DNA from: Burkholderia sp.
GTDB taxonomy: Bacteria; Pseudomonadota; Gammaproteobacteria; Burkholderiales; Burkholderiaceae
Direction of reading: 5' to 3'
DNA: 64,000 nt
Assembly: GCA_031253835.1 (NCBI GenBank)
Contig: JAIRVP010000043.1
Location: forward strand, 1-64,000
Positions 43,498 through 51,884 of the stretch are shown here, in pieces. Positions within the stretch are counted from its first letter, which is position 1. Each line of letters begins with the position of its first letter. The position numbers and the translations under genes were made by a program. Below the pieces are notes generated by a model, which saw nothing but the letters and a program-made list of their open reading frames with translations, searched no databases and was not told the DNA's origin.

Positions 43498-44315
43498 AAC
43501 CGAATCGATACCTGCAGTTCGCGGCACTGTTTGCCGGCTTCGCGTTCCTGTACATCCCGATCATCAGCCTGATCGTCTACTCGTTCAACGAGTCGAAGCT
43601 CGTCACCGTGTGGTCGGGCTTCTCGTTCCGCTGGTACGCGGCGCTCGTGCAGGACGACGAGCTGCTGACGGCCGCGTGGCTGTCGCTGAAGATCGGCGTG
43701 CTGACCGCGTTCGCGTCGGTGTTCATCGGCACGTGGGCCGGCTTCGTGCTCGCGCGGATGGGGCGCTTTCGCGGCTTCGCGCTGTTCAGCGGGATGATCA
43801 ACGCGCCGCTCGTGATCCCCGAGGTGATCCAGGGGATCTCGCTGCTGCTGCTGTTCATCGAGCTCGCGAAGTGGATCGGCTGGCCGGCCGAGCGCGGCGT
43901 GTTCACGATCTGGCTCGGCCACGTGATGCTGTGCATCTCGTACGTCGCGATCATCGTGCAGTCGCGCGTGCGCGAGCTGAACCCGTCGCTGGAAGAAGCC
44001 GCGCTCGATCTCGGCGCGACGCCGCTGAAGGTGTTCTTCACGATCACGCTGCCGCTGATTTCGCAGGCGCTGATCGCGGGCTGGCTGCTGTCGTTCACGC
44101 TGTCGATCGACGACCTCGTGCTGTCGGCGTTCCTGTCGGGCCCCGGCTCGACGACGCTGCCGCTCGTCGTGTTCTCGCGCGTGCGCCTCGGCCTGAACCC
44201 GGAGATGAATGCGCTCGCGACGCTGTTCATCGTCGCGGTGACGGCCGGCGTCGTGATCGCGAACTTCGTGATGCTGCGCCAGGAACGCAAGCGGATGGCG
44301 GGATACGCGACCTGA
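43494..44315 (+). CDS. potI: Polyamine ABC transporter permease
   Basis: A 273-residue permease, partner of PotH. Hydrophobic helices begin FAALFAGFAFLYIPIISLIV. The EAA loop is LEEAALDLGATPLKVFFTIT. FTLSIDDLVLSAFLSGPGST is conserved among PotC/PotI. Last gene of the operon, followed 25 bases later by a terminator. Confidence 0.94.
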   Translation: MKPNRYLQFAALFAGFAFLYIPIISLIVYSFNESKLVTVWSGFSFRWYAALVQDDELLTAAWLSLKIGVLTAFASVFIGTWAGFVLARMGRFRGFALFSGMINAPLVIPEVIQGISLLLLFIELAKWIGWPAERGVFTIWLGHVMLCISYVAIIVQSRVRELNPSLEEAALDLGATPLKVFFTITLPLISQALIAGWLLSFTLSIDDLVLSAFLSGPGSTTLPLVVFSRVRLGLNPEMNALATLFIVAVTAGVVIANFVMLRQERKRMAGYAT

Positions 44316-44340
44316 CGCACAGGTTGCGGCCGCAATGAAC

Positions 44341-44380
44341 AACGCCCGGCGCCGACGACGAGTCGGGCCGGGCGTTTTGT
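44341..44380. terminator. Intrinsic terminator between potI and the convergent lectin gene
   Basis: AACGCCCGGC (44341-44350) pairs with GCCGGGCGTT (44367-44376) and is followed by TTGTTT. It lies between convergent genes and could act on both. Confidence 0.85.
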
Positions 44381-44410
44381 TTGGGCGCGGTGCGGCCGCG
44401 CCGGCGCCGG

Positions 44411-46024
44411 TCAGTACGCGAAACTCTTGCCGGGCATCGTCCAGACTGCCGTGGCCGCCGAGCACGACTGGAGGCTCAGCGCGCCGCCGGCGGCCGGCGC
44501 GAGGCAGCGGCCGGTCGACTGCGATACGAGCTGCGCCGAACCGGGCGTCGTGCCGGCATTCACGCGCCATTGCTGGTCGGCCTTGCCCGCGACGCAGGTG
44601 CGCAGCAGTGCGCCGTTGCCCGTGCCGGGCGCCGGTGCGGTGAGGCAGTAGCTGTACTTGGTCTGCAGCGTGCCGTCGCCCGCGGCGACCCACAGTTGCG
44701 GATTGAAGTGCGTGCCGCCCGACGCGCGCACCGACGCGAGCGTCGGACACGCGGCGAGCACGGCCGGATGGCCGTCGGCGAGGCCGCCCGACGCGGTCAG
44801 GCACGTGCCGCTCGCCTTGACGAGGCCGGCCGCCGACTGCTGCGGGCCGCCGACCAGCGTCGCGACGCCGTTCGACACGGAGGCGTTTGCATCGCCGGCG
44901 GGACAGGTCTTGTTGACCGTGACCGACGGCGCCGGTACGGCCACCGCGTTGCCGATCGCGTCGTACGCGCGAATGCTGAACTGCGCATCGGTGTACGCGA
45001 TCGACGTGCAGCTCGTGCGGCTCGAGTTCCAGTCGAAATATTCGACCCACTGGCTGATCGACGACACGGGCACCTGCGTTTGCGTGGTGCCGACGTAGAT
45101 GCTGCCGATGTCGAAGCTGTCGCCGGTCGAGCCGGGCGTCACGTCGGTGACGTTGCTCTTGAACCAGCCGGGCCCCTGGGTCGTGTCCGGCGTGATGCGG
45201 AACCGGTAGGTGTGCCCGGCCTGCCAGTCGTAGCGATAGCGGCACTGCGCGCCCGCGCTGCCGTCCGTCGCCGAGCCGCTGACCGTGCAAAAGCTGCCCG
45301 CGCCGATGCCGGCGCTCGCGGGCGTGCCGGGCTTCGCGGCCGTCGCGCCCCACAGGCTGAACAGGAATTGCCGGCCGACGCCTTCGCTGGCCGACACGAG
45401 CTCGGTCGACTGCAGGCCCGTATAGCCGTGCAGCGAATTGACCTGGTTCGACCAGAACACGTTCGAGTTCGGGCCCGGGTCGGTCTGCGGCGTGATGAAC
45501 AGGTCGAGCGTGCCGACGCTGCGCACCGTCGACGGCAACCACGTGTTGCTGTAGAGGCCCGGTGTCGCGCCGAGGAAGCCGGACAGCGTCGGCGCGGTGC
45601 TGGCCGACAGCGTCGCCAGGCCGGGAGCCGGATTGCCGGTGACGGTGAAGCTGCGCGCGCCGGCCGGCGGCAACGACGCGACGGGCGGCACGTCGAGCGT
45701 GAAGCTGAACGTGCAGGTGCCGCCGGCCGGAACGGTCGCGCCCGACAGCGCGACCTGCGCGGTGCCGCTGCTGGCCAGCGTGCCGCCGCATGCGTTCGTG
45801 AAGCCCGTGGCGGTGAAGCCGGCCGGCATGCCGATGAAGAGGCCGGCGGCGGCCGGATCGGCGCCGGTGTTGGTGAGCGTCAGCGTCGCCTTGTCGGTCC
45901 CGCCGACCGACGGCGAGAGACTGGCGAGCGTCAACGCCGCCGTATAGGCGGGCGCGGCGAGGGCGGTGAGCGGGGTGAGCATCAGCGCGGCGACTGCCGC
46001 GCGGCGGACGGAGGTGACGAGCAT
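44411..46024 (-). CDS. Large secreted protein with DUF3472-like core and C-terminal ricin-type lectin domain
   Basis: A 537-residue exported protein. Signal peptide ends LTALA-APA. Residues about 25-150 are a beta-sandwich of DUF11/CARDB type (ATLTLTNTGADPAAAGLFIG, GGTCTFSFTLDV). The middle (NSLHGYTGLQSTE, QFLFSLWGA, GAQCRYRYDWQAGHTYRFRI) resembles DUF3472. The last 150 residues show QxW-type ricin-B repeats (GADQQWRV-like KADQQWRVNAG, STGRCLAPAAGG, CLTASGG). Probably binds carbohydrate outside the cell. Single gene, convergent with pot. Confidence 0.8.
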   Translation of the reverse strand: MLVTSVRRAAVAALMLTPLTALAAPAYTAALTLASLSPSVGGTDKATLTLTNTGADPAAAGLFIGMPAGFTATGFTNACGGTLASSGTAQVALSGATVPAGGTCTFSFTLDVPPVASLPPAGARSFTVTGNPAPGLATLSASTAPTLSGFLGATPGLYSNTWLPSTVRSVGTLDLFITPQTDPGPNSNVFWSNQVNSLHGYTGLQSTELVSASEGVGRQFLFSLWGATAAKPGTPASAGIGAGSFCTVSGSATDGSAGAQCRYRYDWQAGHTYRFRITPDTTQGPGWFKSNVTDVTPGSTGDSFDIGSIYVGTTQTQVPVSSISQWVEYFDWNSSRTSCTSIAYTDAQFSIRAYDAIGNAVAVPAPSVTVNKTCPAGDANASVSNGVATLVGGPQQSAAGLVKASGTCLTASGGLADGHPAVLAACPTLASVRASGGTHFNPQLWVAAGDGTLQTKYSYCLTAPAPGTGNGALLRTCVAGKADQQWRVNAGTTPGSAQLVSQSTGRCLAPAAGGALSLQSCSAATAVWTMPGKSFAY

Positions 46025-46133
46025 GGCCGGACTCCTGAATAATTATTCGTTGTCGACGCGCGTCGTGCGGGCGCGCGGCGGAAGTCTAGCATGCGATCCT
46101 GACAGATTCGCGACGGATGAAGGGCGTCGCGGG

Positions 46134-46162
46134 CCGGACGCGGGTTCGATTCCCGCGTCCGG
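46134..46162. other. T-arm-like hairpin
   Basis: CCGGACGCGGG pairs perfectly with CCCGCGTCCGG across the 7-base loop TTCGATT, which is identical to a tRNA T-loop. No D-arm, anticodon arm or 5' acceptor strand is present upstream, so this is not a tRNA gene. It sits 15 bases beyond the stop of the TauE-family gene and could also act as that operon's terminator hairpin. Confidence 0.5.
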
Positions 46163-46176
46163 ATCGTGTGCCGTGC

Positions 46177-46983
46177 CTACGCGCCGAACGCCGCCTTCGC
46201 CAGCAGCCCGAGCGCGACACACACGAGCACGGCCGCAAAGCCGGCCTGCACGTGCCGCGCGGCGAGGTGGCACGACGCGCCGCGGCCGGCGGCCATCCCG
46301 AGCGCGGTCGCGACGGTGAACCACAGCGTCACGTCGAGCGGCGCGCGCGTGCCCGACACGAGCGTCGCGAGCACGCCGCCGGTGCCCACCAGCGCGATCA
46401 CCATCAGCGACGTCGCGACCACGCCATGCATCGACACGTTCGTGAACTTGCGCAGCATCGGCACGATCACGAAGCCGCCGCCGACGCCGAGCAAGCCCGT
46501 CATCAGGCCCGTCACCGCGCCGGTCGACGCCAGCGCGACACCGACCGGCCAGGACCACACGAGCCGGCCCGTATCGGGATTCACGCGGCCGACGCACAGC
46601 GGCGACGCTTCGGCATCGACGGTTGCGTGCCGCAACGCCTGCCGCAGCAGGCGGCCGGCGACGACCAGCATCGTCAACGCGAACAGCGTGAGCAGCAGGC
46701 GCTGCGGCAGCACGTGCGCGAGCCGCACGCCGAGCGTGGTCAGCGGCACGCCGGCCACGGCCATCAGCAGCGCCGCGCGATAGCGCACGAGCCCGCGGCG
46801 GAAACCTTCGAGCGCGCCGAGCGCGGCGCTGCCGGCCACCGCGACGAGCGCGACGGGCGTGGCCTGCTGCATCGGCCAGCTCATCCCGACGACGAGTGCG
46901 GGCACCGCGAGAATGCCGCCGCCGGCGCCGGTCAGGCCGAGCACGGCGCCGACGAAGCCGCCCAGTACGAGGGAAATCAGCAT
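46177..46983 (-). CDS. TauE/SafE-family sulfite/sulfur-anion exporter
   Basis: A 268-residue membrane protein with the family's two related halves: GGFVGAVLGLTGAGGGILAV at the start and MTGLLGVGGGFVIVPML in the middle. About eight helices. Third gene of a sulfide-oxidation operon (persulfide dioxygenase, DUF442-SQR, TauE), 18 bases after the SQR fusion. Export of sulfite or thiosulfate formed by its neighbours is the likely role. Confidence 0.9.
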   Translation of the reverse strand: MLISLVLGGFVGAVLGLTGAGGGILAVPALVVGMSWPMQQATPVALVAVAGSAALGALEGFRRGLVRYRAALLMAVAGVPLTTLGVRLAHVLPQRLLLTLFALTMLVVAGRLLRQALRHATVDAEASPLCVGRVNPDTGRLVWSWPVGVALASTGAVTGLMTGLLGVGGGFVIVPMLRKFTNVSMHGVVATSLMVIALVGTGGVLATLVSGTRAPLDVTLWFTVATALGMAAGRGASCHLAARHVQAGFAAVLVCVALGLLAKAAFGA

Positions 46984-47001
46984 GACGTCATCGCGCTCCG
47001 G

Positions 47002-48669
47002 TCAACGTGCGACGGCGGGCTTCGCAAGCCATTCGCGGCCCTTGAGCATCGCCTTCCAGTAGAGCGGCGGCAGCACGCGCTCCTTGAGCAGCCACGCGAG
47101 CCGCGACGGGCGCTTGCCGTCGATCAGCCATGCGGGGAAGGTCGGCGCGACCTTGCCGCCATACAGGAATTCGGCGAGCACGATCTTGCCGCGCTCGACG
47201 GTGAGCGGGCACGAGCCGTAGCCGTCGTACGCGGCATCGCCGTGCGCGCGGCCGAGCGACGCGAGCAGGTTGTGCGCGACGACGGGCGCCTGCTTGCGGG
47301 CGGCGGCGGCCGTCTTCGCGTTGGTGGTGTTGGTCGCGTCGCCGAGCGCGTAGATGTCCGGAAAGTGCTTGTGCCGCAGCGTCGCCGGATCGACGTCGAT
47401 CCAGCCGGCCGCGTCGGCGAGCGGGCTCGAGCGCACGAAGTCGGGCGCCTTCTGCGGCGGCACGACGTGGATCATGTCGAACGCACGCACGACGGTTTCC
47501 TTGCCGCCGTCCGGCAGCGCGCGCGTGAACGTCGCCTGGCGCGCGGGGCCGTCGATCGCGACGAGGTTGTGGCCGAACGACAGCGCGATGTCATAGCTTT
47601 TCACGTACTCCATCAGCGCGGGCACGTAGTCGGCGACGCCGAACAGCGCAGCGCCCGCATTCAGGAATTCGACGTTCGCGGCTTCGAGGCGGCCCGCGCG
47701 CCGCCAGTGGTCGCACGACAGGTACATCGCCTTCTGCGGCGCACCCGCGCACTTGATCGGCATCGGCGGCTGCGTGAAGAGCGCGTTGCCGCCGCGGAAC
47801 GCGCGCACGAGCGCCCACGTGTACGGCGCGAGATCGTAGCGGTAGTTCGACGTGACGCCGTTGCGGCCGAGCGTGTCGGCGAGGCCGTCGATCGCGTGCC
47901 AGTCGAGCTTGAGCCCCGGGCACACGACGAGCTTGCGATAGCCGATGCGGCGGCAGCCGTCGAGCACGACCGCGTGCGCGTCGGGTTCGAAGCCCGCGAC
48001 GGCGGCCTGGATCCGGTGCACGCCGCGCGGCAGCACGTCGGTCATCCGGCGTGCGGTGGCCTCGGGCTGGAACACGCCCGCACCGACCATCGTCCAGCCC
48101 GGCTGGTAGTAATGGACGTCGGCCGGATCGATCACCGCGATGTCGAGCGATGCGTCGCGCGCGAGCAGGCTCGACGCGACCGCGATGCCGGCCGCGCCCG
48201 CGCCGACGATCACGATGTCGTGCCGCGCGTCGACGGCCGGCGCCGCCTGGCGGCTGCCCTGTGCGACACGCGATGCGACCGCGCTCAGGTCGTAGCCGGC
48301 CGCGCCGGCCGTCGCGACGATATCGTTCAGCGGCCGCAGCCCTGCCTGCGACAACGCCCACAGCGTGGCCGAACGCGTGCCGCTGCGGCAATACGCGAGC
48401 ACCGGGCCCTGGAGCGACGCGAGCAGCGCGCCGAACTGCGCGGCCTGGTCGTCGGTCACCTTGCCCGTATCGACCGGCAGGTAATGCACGTCGATGCCGA
48501 GCGGCGCGGCGGCCGCGCGGATCTCGGTGACGGTCGGCTGGTCGGTGCCTTCGCCGTCGGGCCGGTTGCAGATGATCGCGCGGATACCGGCCGCGTGAAG
48601 CGCGGGCAGGTCGGCCGCCGCGATCTGCGGCGAGACCGACAGCGCGTCGGTCAGCTTGCGGATGGTCAT
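47002..48669 (-). CDS. DUF442 (BLH-type) domain fused to sulfide:quinone oxidoreductase-like flavoprotein
   Basis: A 555-residue two-domain protein. Residues 1-110 are DUF442/TIGR01244, a phosphatase-like fold with LAYCRSGTRS (Cys94) used in persulfide chemistry. From about residue 150 an FAD protein begins (HDIVIVGAGAAGIAVASSLL) with SQR features: VVCPGLKLDWH, IKCAGAPQKAMYL and YALGDATNTTNAKTAAAARK. It would oxidise sulfide to sulfane sulfur at the membrane and pass it on. Starts 35 bases after the MBL gene in the same operon. Confidence 0.9.
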   Translation of the reverse strand: MTIRKLTDALSVSPQIAAADLPALHAAGIRAIICNRPDGEGTDQPTVTEIRAAAAPLGIDVHYLPVDTGKVTDDQAAQFGALLASLQGPVLAYCRSGTRSATLWALSQAGLRPLNDIVATAGAAGYDLSAVASRVAQGSRQAAPAVDARHDIVIVGAGAAGIAVASSLLARDASLDIAVIDPADVHYYQPGWTMVGAGVFQPEATARRMTDVLPRGVHRIQAAVAGFEPDAHAVVLDGCRRIGYRKLVVCPGLKLDWHAIDGLADTLGRNGVTSNYRYDLAPYTWALVRAFRGGNALFTQPPMPIKCAGAPQKAMYLSCDHWRRAGRLEAANVEFLNAGAALFGVADYVPALMEYVKSYDIALSFGHNLVAIDGPARQATFTRALPDGGKETVVRAFDMIHVVPPQKAPDFVRSSPLADAAGWIDVDPATLRHKHFPDIYALGDATNTTNAKTAAAARKQAPVVAHNLLASLGRAHGDAAYDGYGSCPLTVERGKIVLAEFLYGGKVAPTFPAWLIDGKRPSRLAWLLKERVLPPLYWKAMLKGREWLAKPAVAR

Positions 48670-48704
48670 GTCGGGGTTCTCCGGATGGGGGCGGGGCGTG
48701 CGGC

Positions 48705-49589
48705 TCAGATCGCGTCGAGCGGGATCTTCAGGTAGCGCACGCCGTTGTTCTCGGGTTCGGGCAGGTGGCCGGCGCGCATGTTGACCTGCACGGACGGCAG
48801 CATCAGCACGGGCATGTCGAGCGTCGCGTCGCGCGCGGTGCGCATCGCGACGAAATCGTCCTCGGTCACGCCGTCCTTCACGTGCACGTTCGCGCGGCGC
48901 TGCTCGGCAACGGTCGTCACGAACTGCACGTCGCGGCCGCCCGGCTGGTAGTCGTGGCACAGGTACAGGCGCGTGTCGGTCGGCAGCGCGAGCACGCGCG
49001 CGATCGAGCGGTACAGCGTGCGTGCATCGCCGCCGGGGAAGTCGCAGCGGGCCGTGCCGTAGTCGGGCATGAACAGCGTGTCGCCGACGAATGCGGCGCG
49101 CTGCGTCGCGTCGTCGACGCAGTAGGTCAGGCACGCGGGCGTATGGCCCGGCGTGTGCAGCGCGCGGATCGTCAGCGCGCCGAGCGCGAGCGTGTCGCCG
49201 TCGTCGACGAGCCGGTCGAACTGGCGGCCGTCTTCCGCGAAGCCGGGGCCCGCGTTGAACAGCGTGCCGAACACGTGCTGCACGCGGCGCACGTGCGAGC
49301 CGATTGCAATCTGGCCGCCGACCCGGGCCTTCAGGTACGGCGCGGCCGACAGGTGGTCGGCGTGCACGTGCGTCTCCAGCAGCCAGTGCACGGTCGCGCC
49401 GAGTTCGGCGACGCGGGCGATCAGCCGGTCGGCGCTGGCGGTGTGCGTGCGGCCGGATTTCGGGTCGTAGTCGAGCACGCTGTCGATCAGCGCGCACGCG
49501 CGGCGCTCGGTATCGAGCAGCAGATAGCTGACGGTGTGGGTCGCGGGGTCGAAAAAGCCTTCGACCGACAGGGCGGGTGCGTTGCTCAC
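48705..49589 (-). CDS. Persulfide-dioxygenase-like metallo-beta-lactamase-fold protein (ETHE1/BlhB type)
   Basis: A 294-residue MBL-fold enzyme. ETHVHADHLSAAPYLK is the metal motif, followed by LHTPGHTPACLTY and FVGDTLFMPDYGTARCDFPG, the last typical of ETHE1-like sulfur dioxygenases. Persulfide dioxygenases convert glutathione persulfide to sulfite. First gene of the operon, directly behind a sigma-54 type promoter. The DUF442-SQR and TauE genes follow, completing a sulfide to sulfite path with export. Confidence 0.9.
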   Translation of the reverse strand: MSNAPALSVEGFFDPATHTVSYLLLDTERRACALIDSVLDYDPKSGRTHTASADRLIARVAELGATVHWLLETHVHADHLSAAPYLKARVGGQIAIGSHVRRVQHVFGTLFNAGPGFAEDGRQFDRLVDDGDTLALGALTIRALHTPGHTPACLTYCVDDATQRAAFVGDTLFMPDYGTARCDFPGGDARTLYRSIARVLALPTDTRLYLCHDYQPGGRDVQFVTTVAEQRRANVHVKDGVTEDDFVAMRTARDATLDMPVLMLPSVQVNMRAGHLPEPENNGVRYLKIPLDAI

Positions 49590-49633
49590 GGGGTGTCCTC
49601 GATCGGGTTCTGCATCTGCAATCGGGATCGTTG

Positions 49634-49650
49634 ACTCAAGAAGCGTGCCA
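49634..49650 (-). promoter_or_regulatory. Sigma-54 (-24/-12) promoter of the sulfide-oxidation operon
   Basis: On the minus strand from 49650 the sequence is TGGCACG-CTTC-TTGAG. The -24 element is perfect and the -12 element differs from TTGC by one base (C to A). Predicted start of transcription is near 49624, about 35 bases before the first gene. The divergent gene is a sigma-54 activator. Confidence 0.75.
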
Positions 49651-49757
49651 GCCTGCGACGCGGCATCGGCCGATCTGCTAGCGGCTTGATTCGGCTCGGG
49701 TTTTCGGCGCGCGGGCGGCGGCGTGAAGGCGCCTGCGGCGTCCGCCCGTGGATGGCG

Positions 49758-49807
49758 ACTGCCATAACTGGCAGTGTCGTGGCAGAATTGGCAGTCAGCC
49801 TGGCAGT
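49758..49807. promoter_or_regulatory. Cluster of TGGCAGT repeats, likely enhancer sites for the FisR-type activator
   Basis: ACTGCCA-TAAC-TGGCAGT (49758-49775) is a perfect 7-bp inverted repeat, followed by TGGCAG (49780), TGGCAGT (49789) and TGGCAGT (49801). They lie 110-160 bases upstream of the -24 element, a normal enhancer distance. TGGCA at 49769 with GGCA at 49781 has -24/-12 spacing, so a second sigma-54 promoter for the activator itself is conceivable. Confidence 0.65.
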
Positions 49808-49842
49808 CCGCCCGGGCGCCCCTTCACCGAGCGAGCCGCCGC

Positions 49843-51225
49843 ATGCATCCGCACGACACCATTCCGATCGTTCCCGCGCCGCGTCGCGACGCGATGACCG
49901 ACGTGCGCGCGCTCGTCGCGTATCTCGAGCAGGACCCGCAGCCGATGATCGTCGTCGATCCCGACTACCGCATCCTCGCGGCGAACGATGCGTACCGGCG
50001 CCAGTTCGGCGTAGCGGGCGTCGAGCACGTGGGCCGGCACTGCTTCCAGGTCTCGCATCACTACGACGTGCCGTGCGACCAGGCCGGCGAGCATTGCCCG
50101 ATGAAGCAGGCGCTCGAGTCGCGCGGGCTGAACCGCGTGCTGCACATTCATCACACGCCGCGCGGCCCCGAGCACGTCGACGTCGAGCTGCGGCCGATCT
50201 TCGATGCGGACGGCAACGTGATCGCGTATGTCGAGCGGCTGACGACGGTGCGCAGCGCGTCCGCGCAGCCGAGCGCGGAAGGGCTCGTCGGCGGCGCGGA
50301 TGCGTTCAATGCGGCGCTCGGCGCGCTGCAGCGCGTCGCGCCGTCGACGCTGCCGGTGCTGCTGCTCGGCGAATCGGGCACCGGCAAGGAGCTGTTCGCC
50401 CGCGCGCTGCACGAGGCGAGCGATCGTGCGATGGGGCCGTTCGTCGTCGTCGATTGCTCGGGGATCGCCGAGACGCTGTTCGAAAGCGAACTGTTCGGCT
50501 ACGAGAAGGGGGCGTTCACGGGCGCGAACCAGCGCAAGCCGGGCCTCGTCGAAACCGCGCAGGGCGGCACGCTGTTTCTCGACGAGATCGGCGACGTGCC
50601 GCTGCCGATGCAGGTGAAGCTGCTGCGGCTGATCGAGTCGGGCACGTTCCGGCGGGTGGGCGGCGTCGAGGCGCTGCGCGCCGATTTCCGGCTGGTCGCG
50701 GCCACGCACAAGCCGCTGCGCGAGATGATCGACGACGGCCGGTTCCGGCAGGACCTGTACTACCGGATCAACGCGTTTCCGATTCCGCTGCCGGCGCTGC
50801 GCGAACGGCGCGGCGACGTCGCGCTGCTGGCCGAATCGATCCTGCGGCGGATCGCGAATGCCCGCGCCAAGGCGGGCGATGCGAGCGCGCGGCCGTACGT
50901 GCTGACCGAGCGCGCGCGGGCGTGCCTCGATGCGTACGCATGGCCCGGCAACATCCGCGAGCTGCGCAACGTGCTCGAACGCGCGTGCCTGTTCGCGGAC
51001 GACGGGACGATCCGCGTCGAGCATCTGCCGGCTGAACTCGTCGCGGCAGCCGCCGCGCCGCAAGATCGTGCGGCGGATGGGCGCAGCCTGTCGGACGCGG
51101 AGCTCGTGCGGATCGCACGCACGTTCGACGGCACGCGCAAGGCGCTCGCCGGGCAGCTCGGCTTGAGCGAGCGGACGCTGTACCGGCGGATGAAGGCGCT
51201 CGGGCTCGGCGCGCGCGACCGCTGA
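49843..51225 (+). CDS. fisR: FisR-type sigma-54-dependent activator, sulfane-sulfur sensor
   Basis: A 460-residue enhancer-binding protein. The N-terminal PAS-like sensor has three cysteines, Cys67, Cys78 and Cys85 (spacing 11 and 7), the same spacing as the sensing cysteines of Cupriavidus FisR. The AAA+ domain has LLGESGTGKELF, the sigma-54 contact GAFTGA, and LFLDEIGDVPLPMQVKLLR. A Fis-type HTH ends it (ALAGQLGLSERTLYRRMKAL). Divergent from the sulfide operon it should activate. ATG 49843 is used; ATG 49894 would place the cysteines at 50/61/68. Confidence 0.87.
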   Translation: MHPHDTIPIVPAPRRDAMTDVRALVAYLEQDPQPMIVVDPDYRILAANDAYRRQFGVAGVEHVGRHCFQVSHHYDVPCDQAGEHCPMKQALESRGLNRVLHIHHTPRGPEHVDVELRPIFDADGNVIAYVERLTTVRSASAQPSAEGLVGGADAFNAALGALQRVAPSTLPVLLLGESGTGKELFARALHEASDRAMGPFVVVDCSGIAETLFESELFGYEKGAFTGANQRKPGLVETAQGGTLFLDEIGDVPLPMQVKLLRLIESGTFRRVGGVEALRADFRLVAATHKPLREMIDDGRFRQDLYYRINAFPIPLPALRERRGDVALLAESILRRIANARAKAGDASARPYVLTERARACLDAYAWPGNIRELRNVLERACLFADDGTIRVEHLPAELVAAAAAPQDRAADGRSLSDAELVRIARTFDGTRKALAGQLGLSERTLYRRMKALGLGARDR

Positions 51226-51302
51226 ACGCGCGTGTTGCGCGCGGCTGGCAGCGGGACGCGCGTTTGCCGATAATGGCGCGTTCCATTTCCGCCTCTTCGC
51301 CG

Positions 51303-51830
51303 ATGAAACGACGCATCCTTTTGCCTTGCCTGTCTTTCGCAGCCGCGGTGTTGTGCAACCCGGCGCAGGCCACCGAATACGCGTGGACCGATGCGGCCGG
51401 CGCGCACGCGGTGACGCTGGCCAGAACCGCGTCCGGCGACGACGTCGAGCTGAAGGTGACGGCAACACGCGACGGCCGGCCCGACTGGACCGTGCGCGAC
51501 TTCGTGAAGGAATGCCCGGTCGACGTGATCCTCGATGTCGTACCCAGGTCGATCGAAATGCGCGACCTGCTCGGCAACGGCCGCAAGCAGTTCCTGTTCG
51601 CGTACAAGATCGGCTGCCGCGGCGACGTCAGTGCCGATCAGGTGAAATACTTCCTGGTCGATGCTGGCACGAAATACGTGCTGCGCGGCGAGGAAACCGT
51701 CACGGTCAAGGGCAGGTTCATGGACGGCGGCGCGGCGCCCGTGCCGAATGCGGACCTGAAGGCGCAGCCCGCGTTCCTGCGCTACATGACGCAGCGCTGG
51801 CGCGGGATCAGCGTGCGCGACTACGAGTAG
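51303..51830 (+). CDS. Secreted hypothetical protein
   Basis: A 175-residue exported protein. Signal peptide runs to about residue 24 (CLSFAAAVLCNPAQA-TEY). The mature part has YAWTDAAGAHAVTLARTASG, DFVKECPVDVILDV and a C-terminal LRYMTQRWRGISVRDYE. The pattern recalls a family sometimes labelled M949_RS01915-type surface-polysaccharide proteins, but I am not certain. Stand-alone gene. Confidence 0.68.
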   Translation: MKRRILLPCLSFAAAVLCNPAQATEYAWTDAAGAHAVTLARTASGDDVELKVTATRDGRPDWTVRDFVKECPVDVILDVVPRSIEMRDLLGNGRKQFLFAYKIGCRGDVSADQVKYFLVDAGTKYVLRGEETVTVKGRFMDGGAAPVPNADLKAQPAFLRYMTQRWRGISVRDYE

Positions 51831-51884
51831 GTCGCGACGCGGGCGGCACGTGCGAAATCCGCATGCCGCCTGCACCGGCCGTGC

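Noticed and set aside
46083..46165. Possible tRNA gene
   Set aside because: Only a T-arm-like hairpin is present; no acceptor 5' strand, D-arm or anticodon arm can be drawn.
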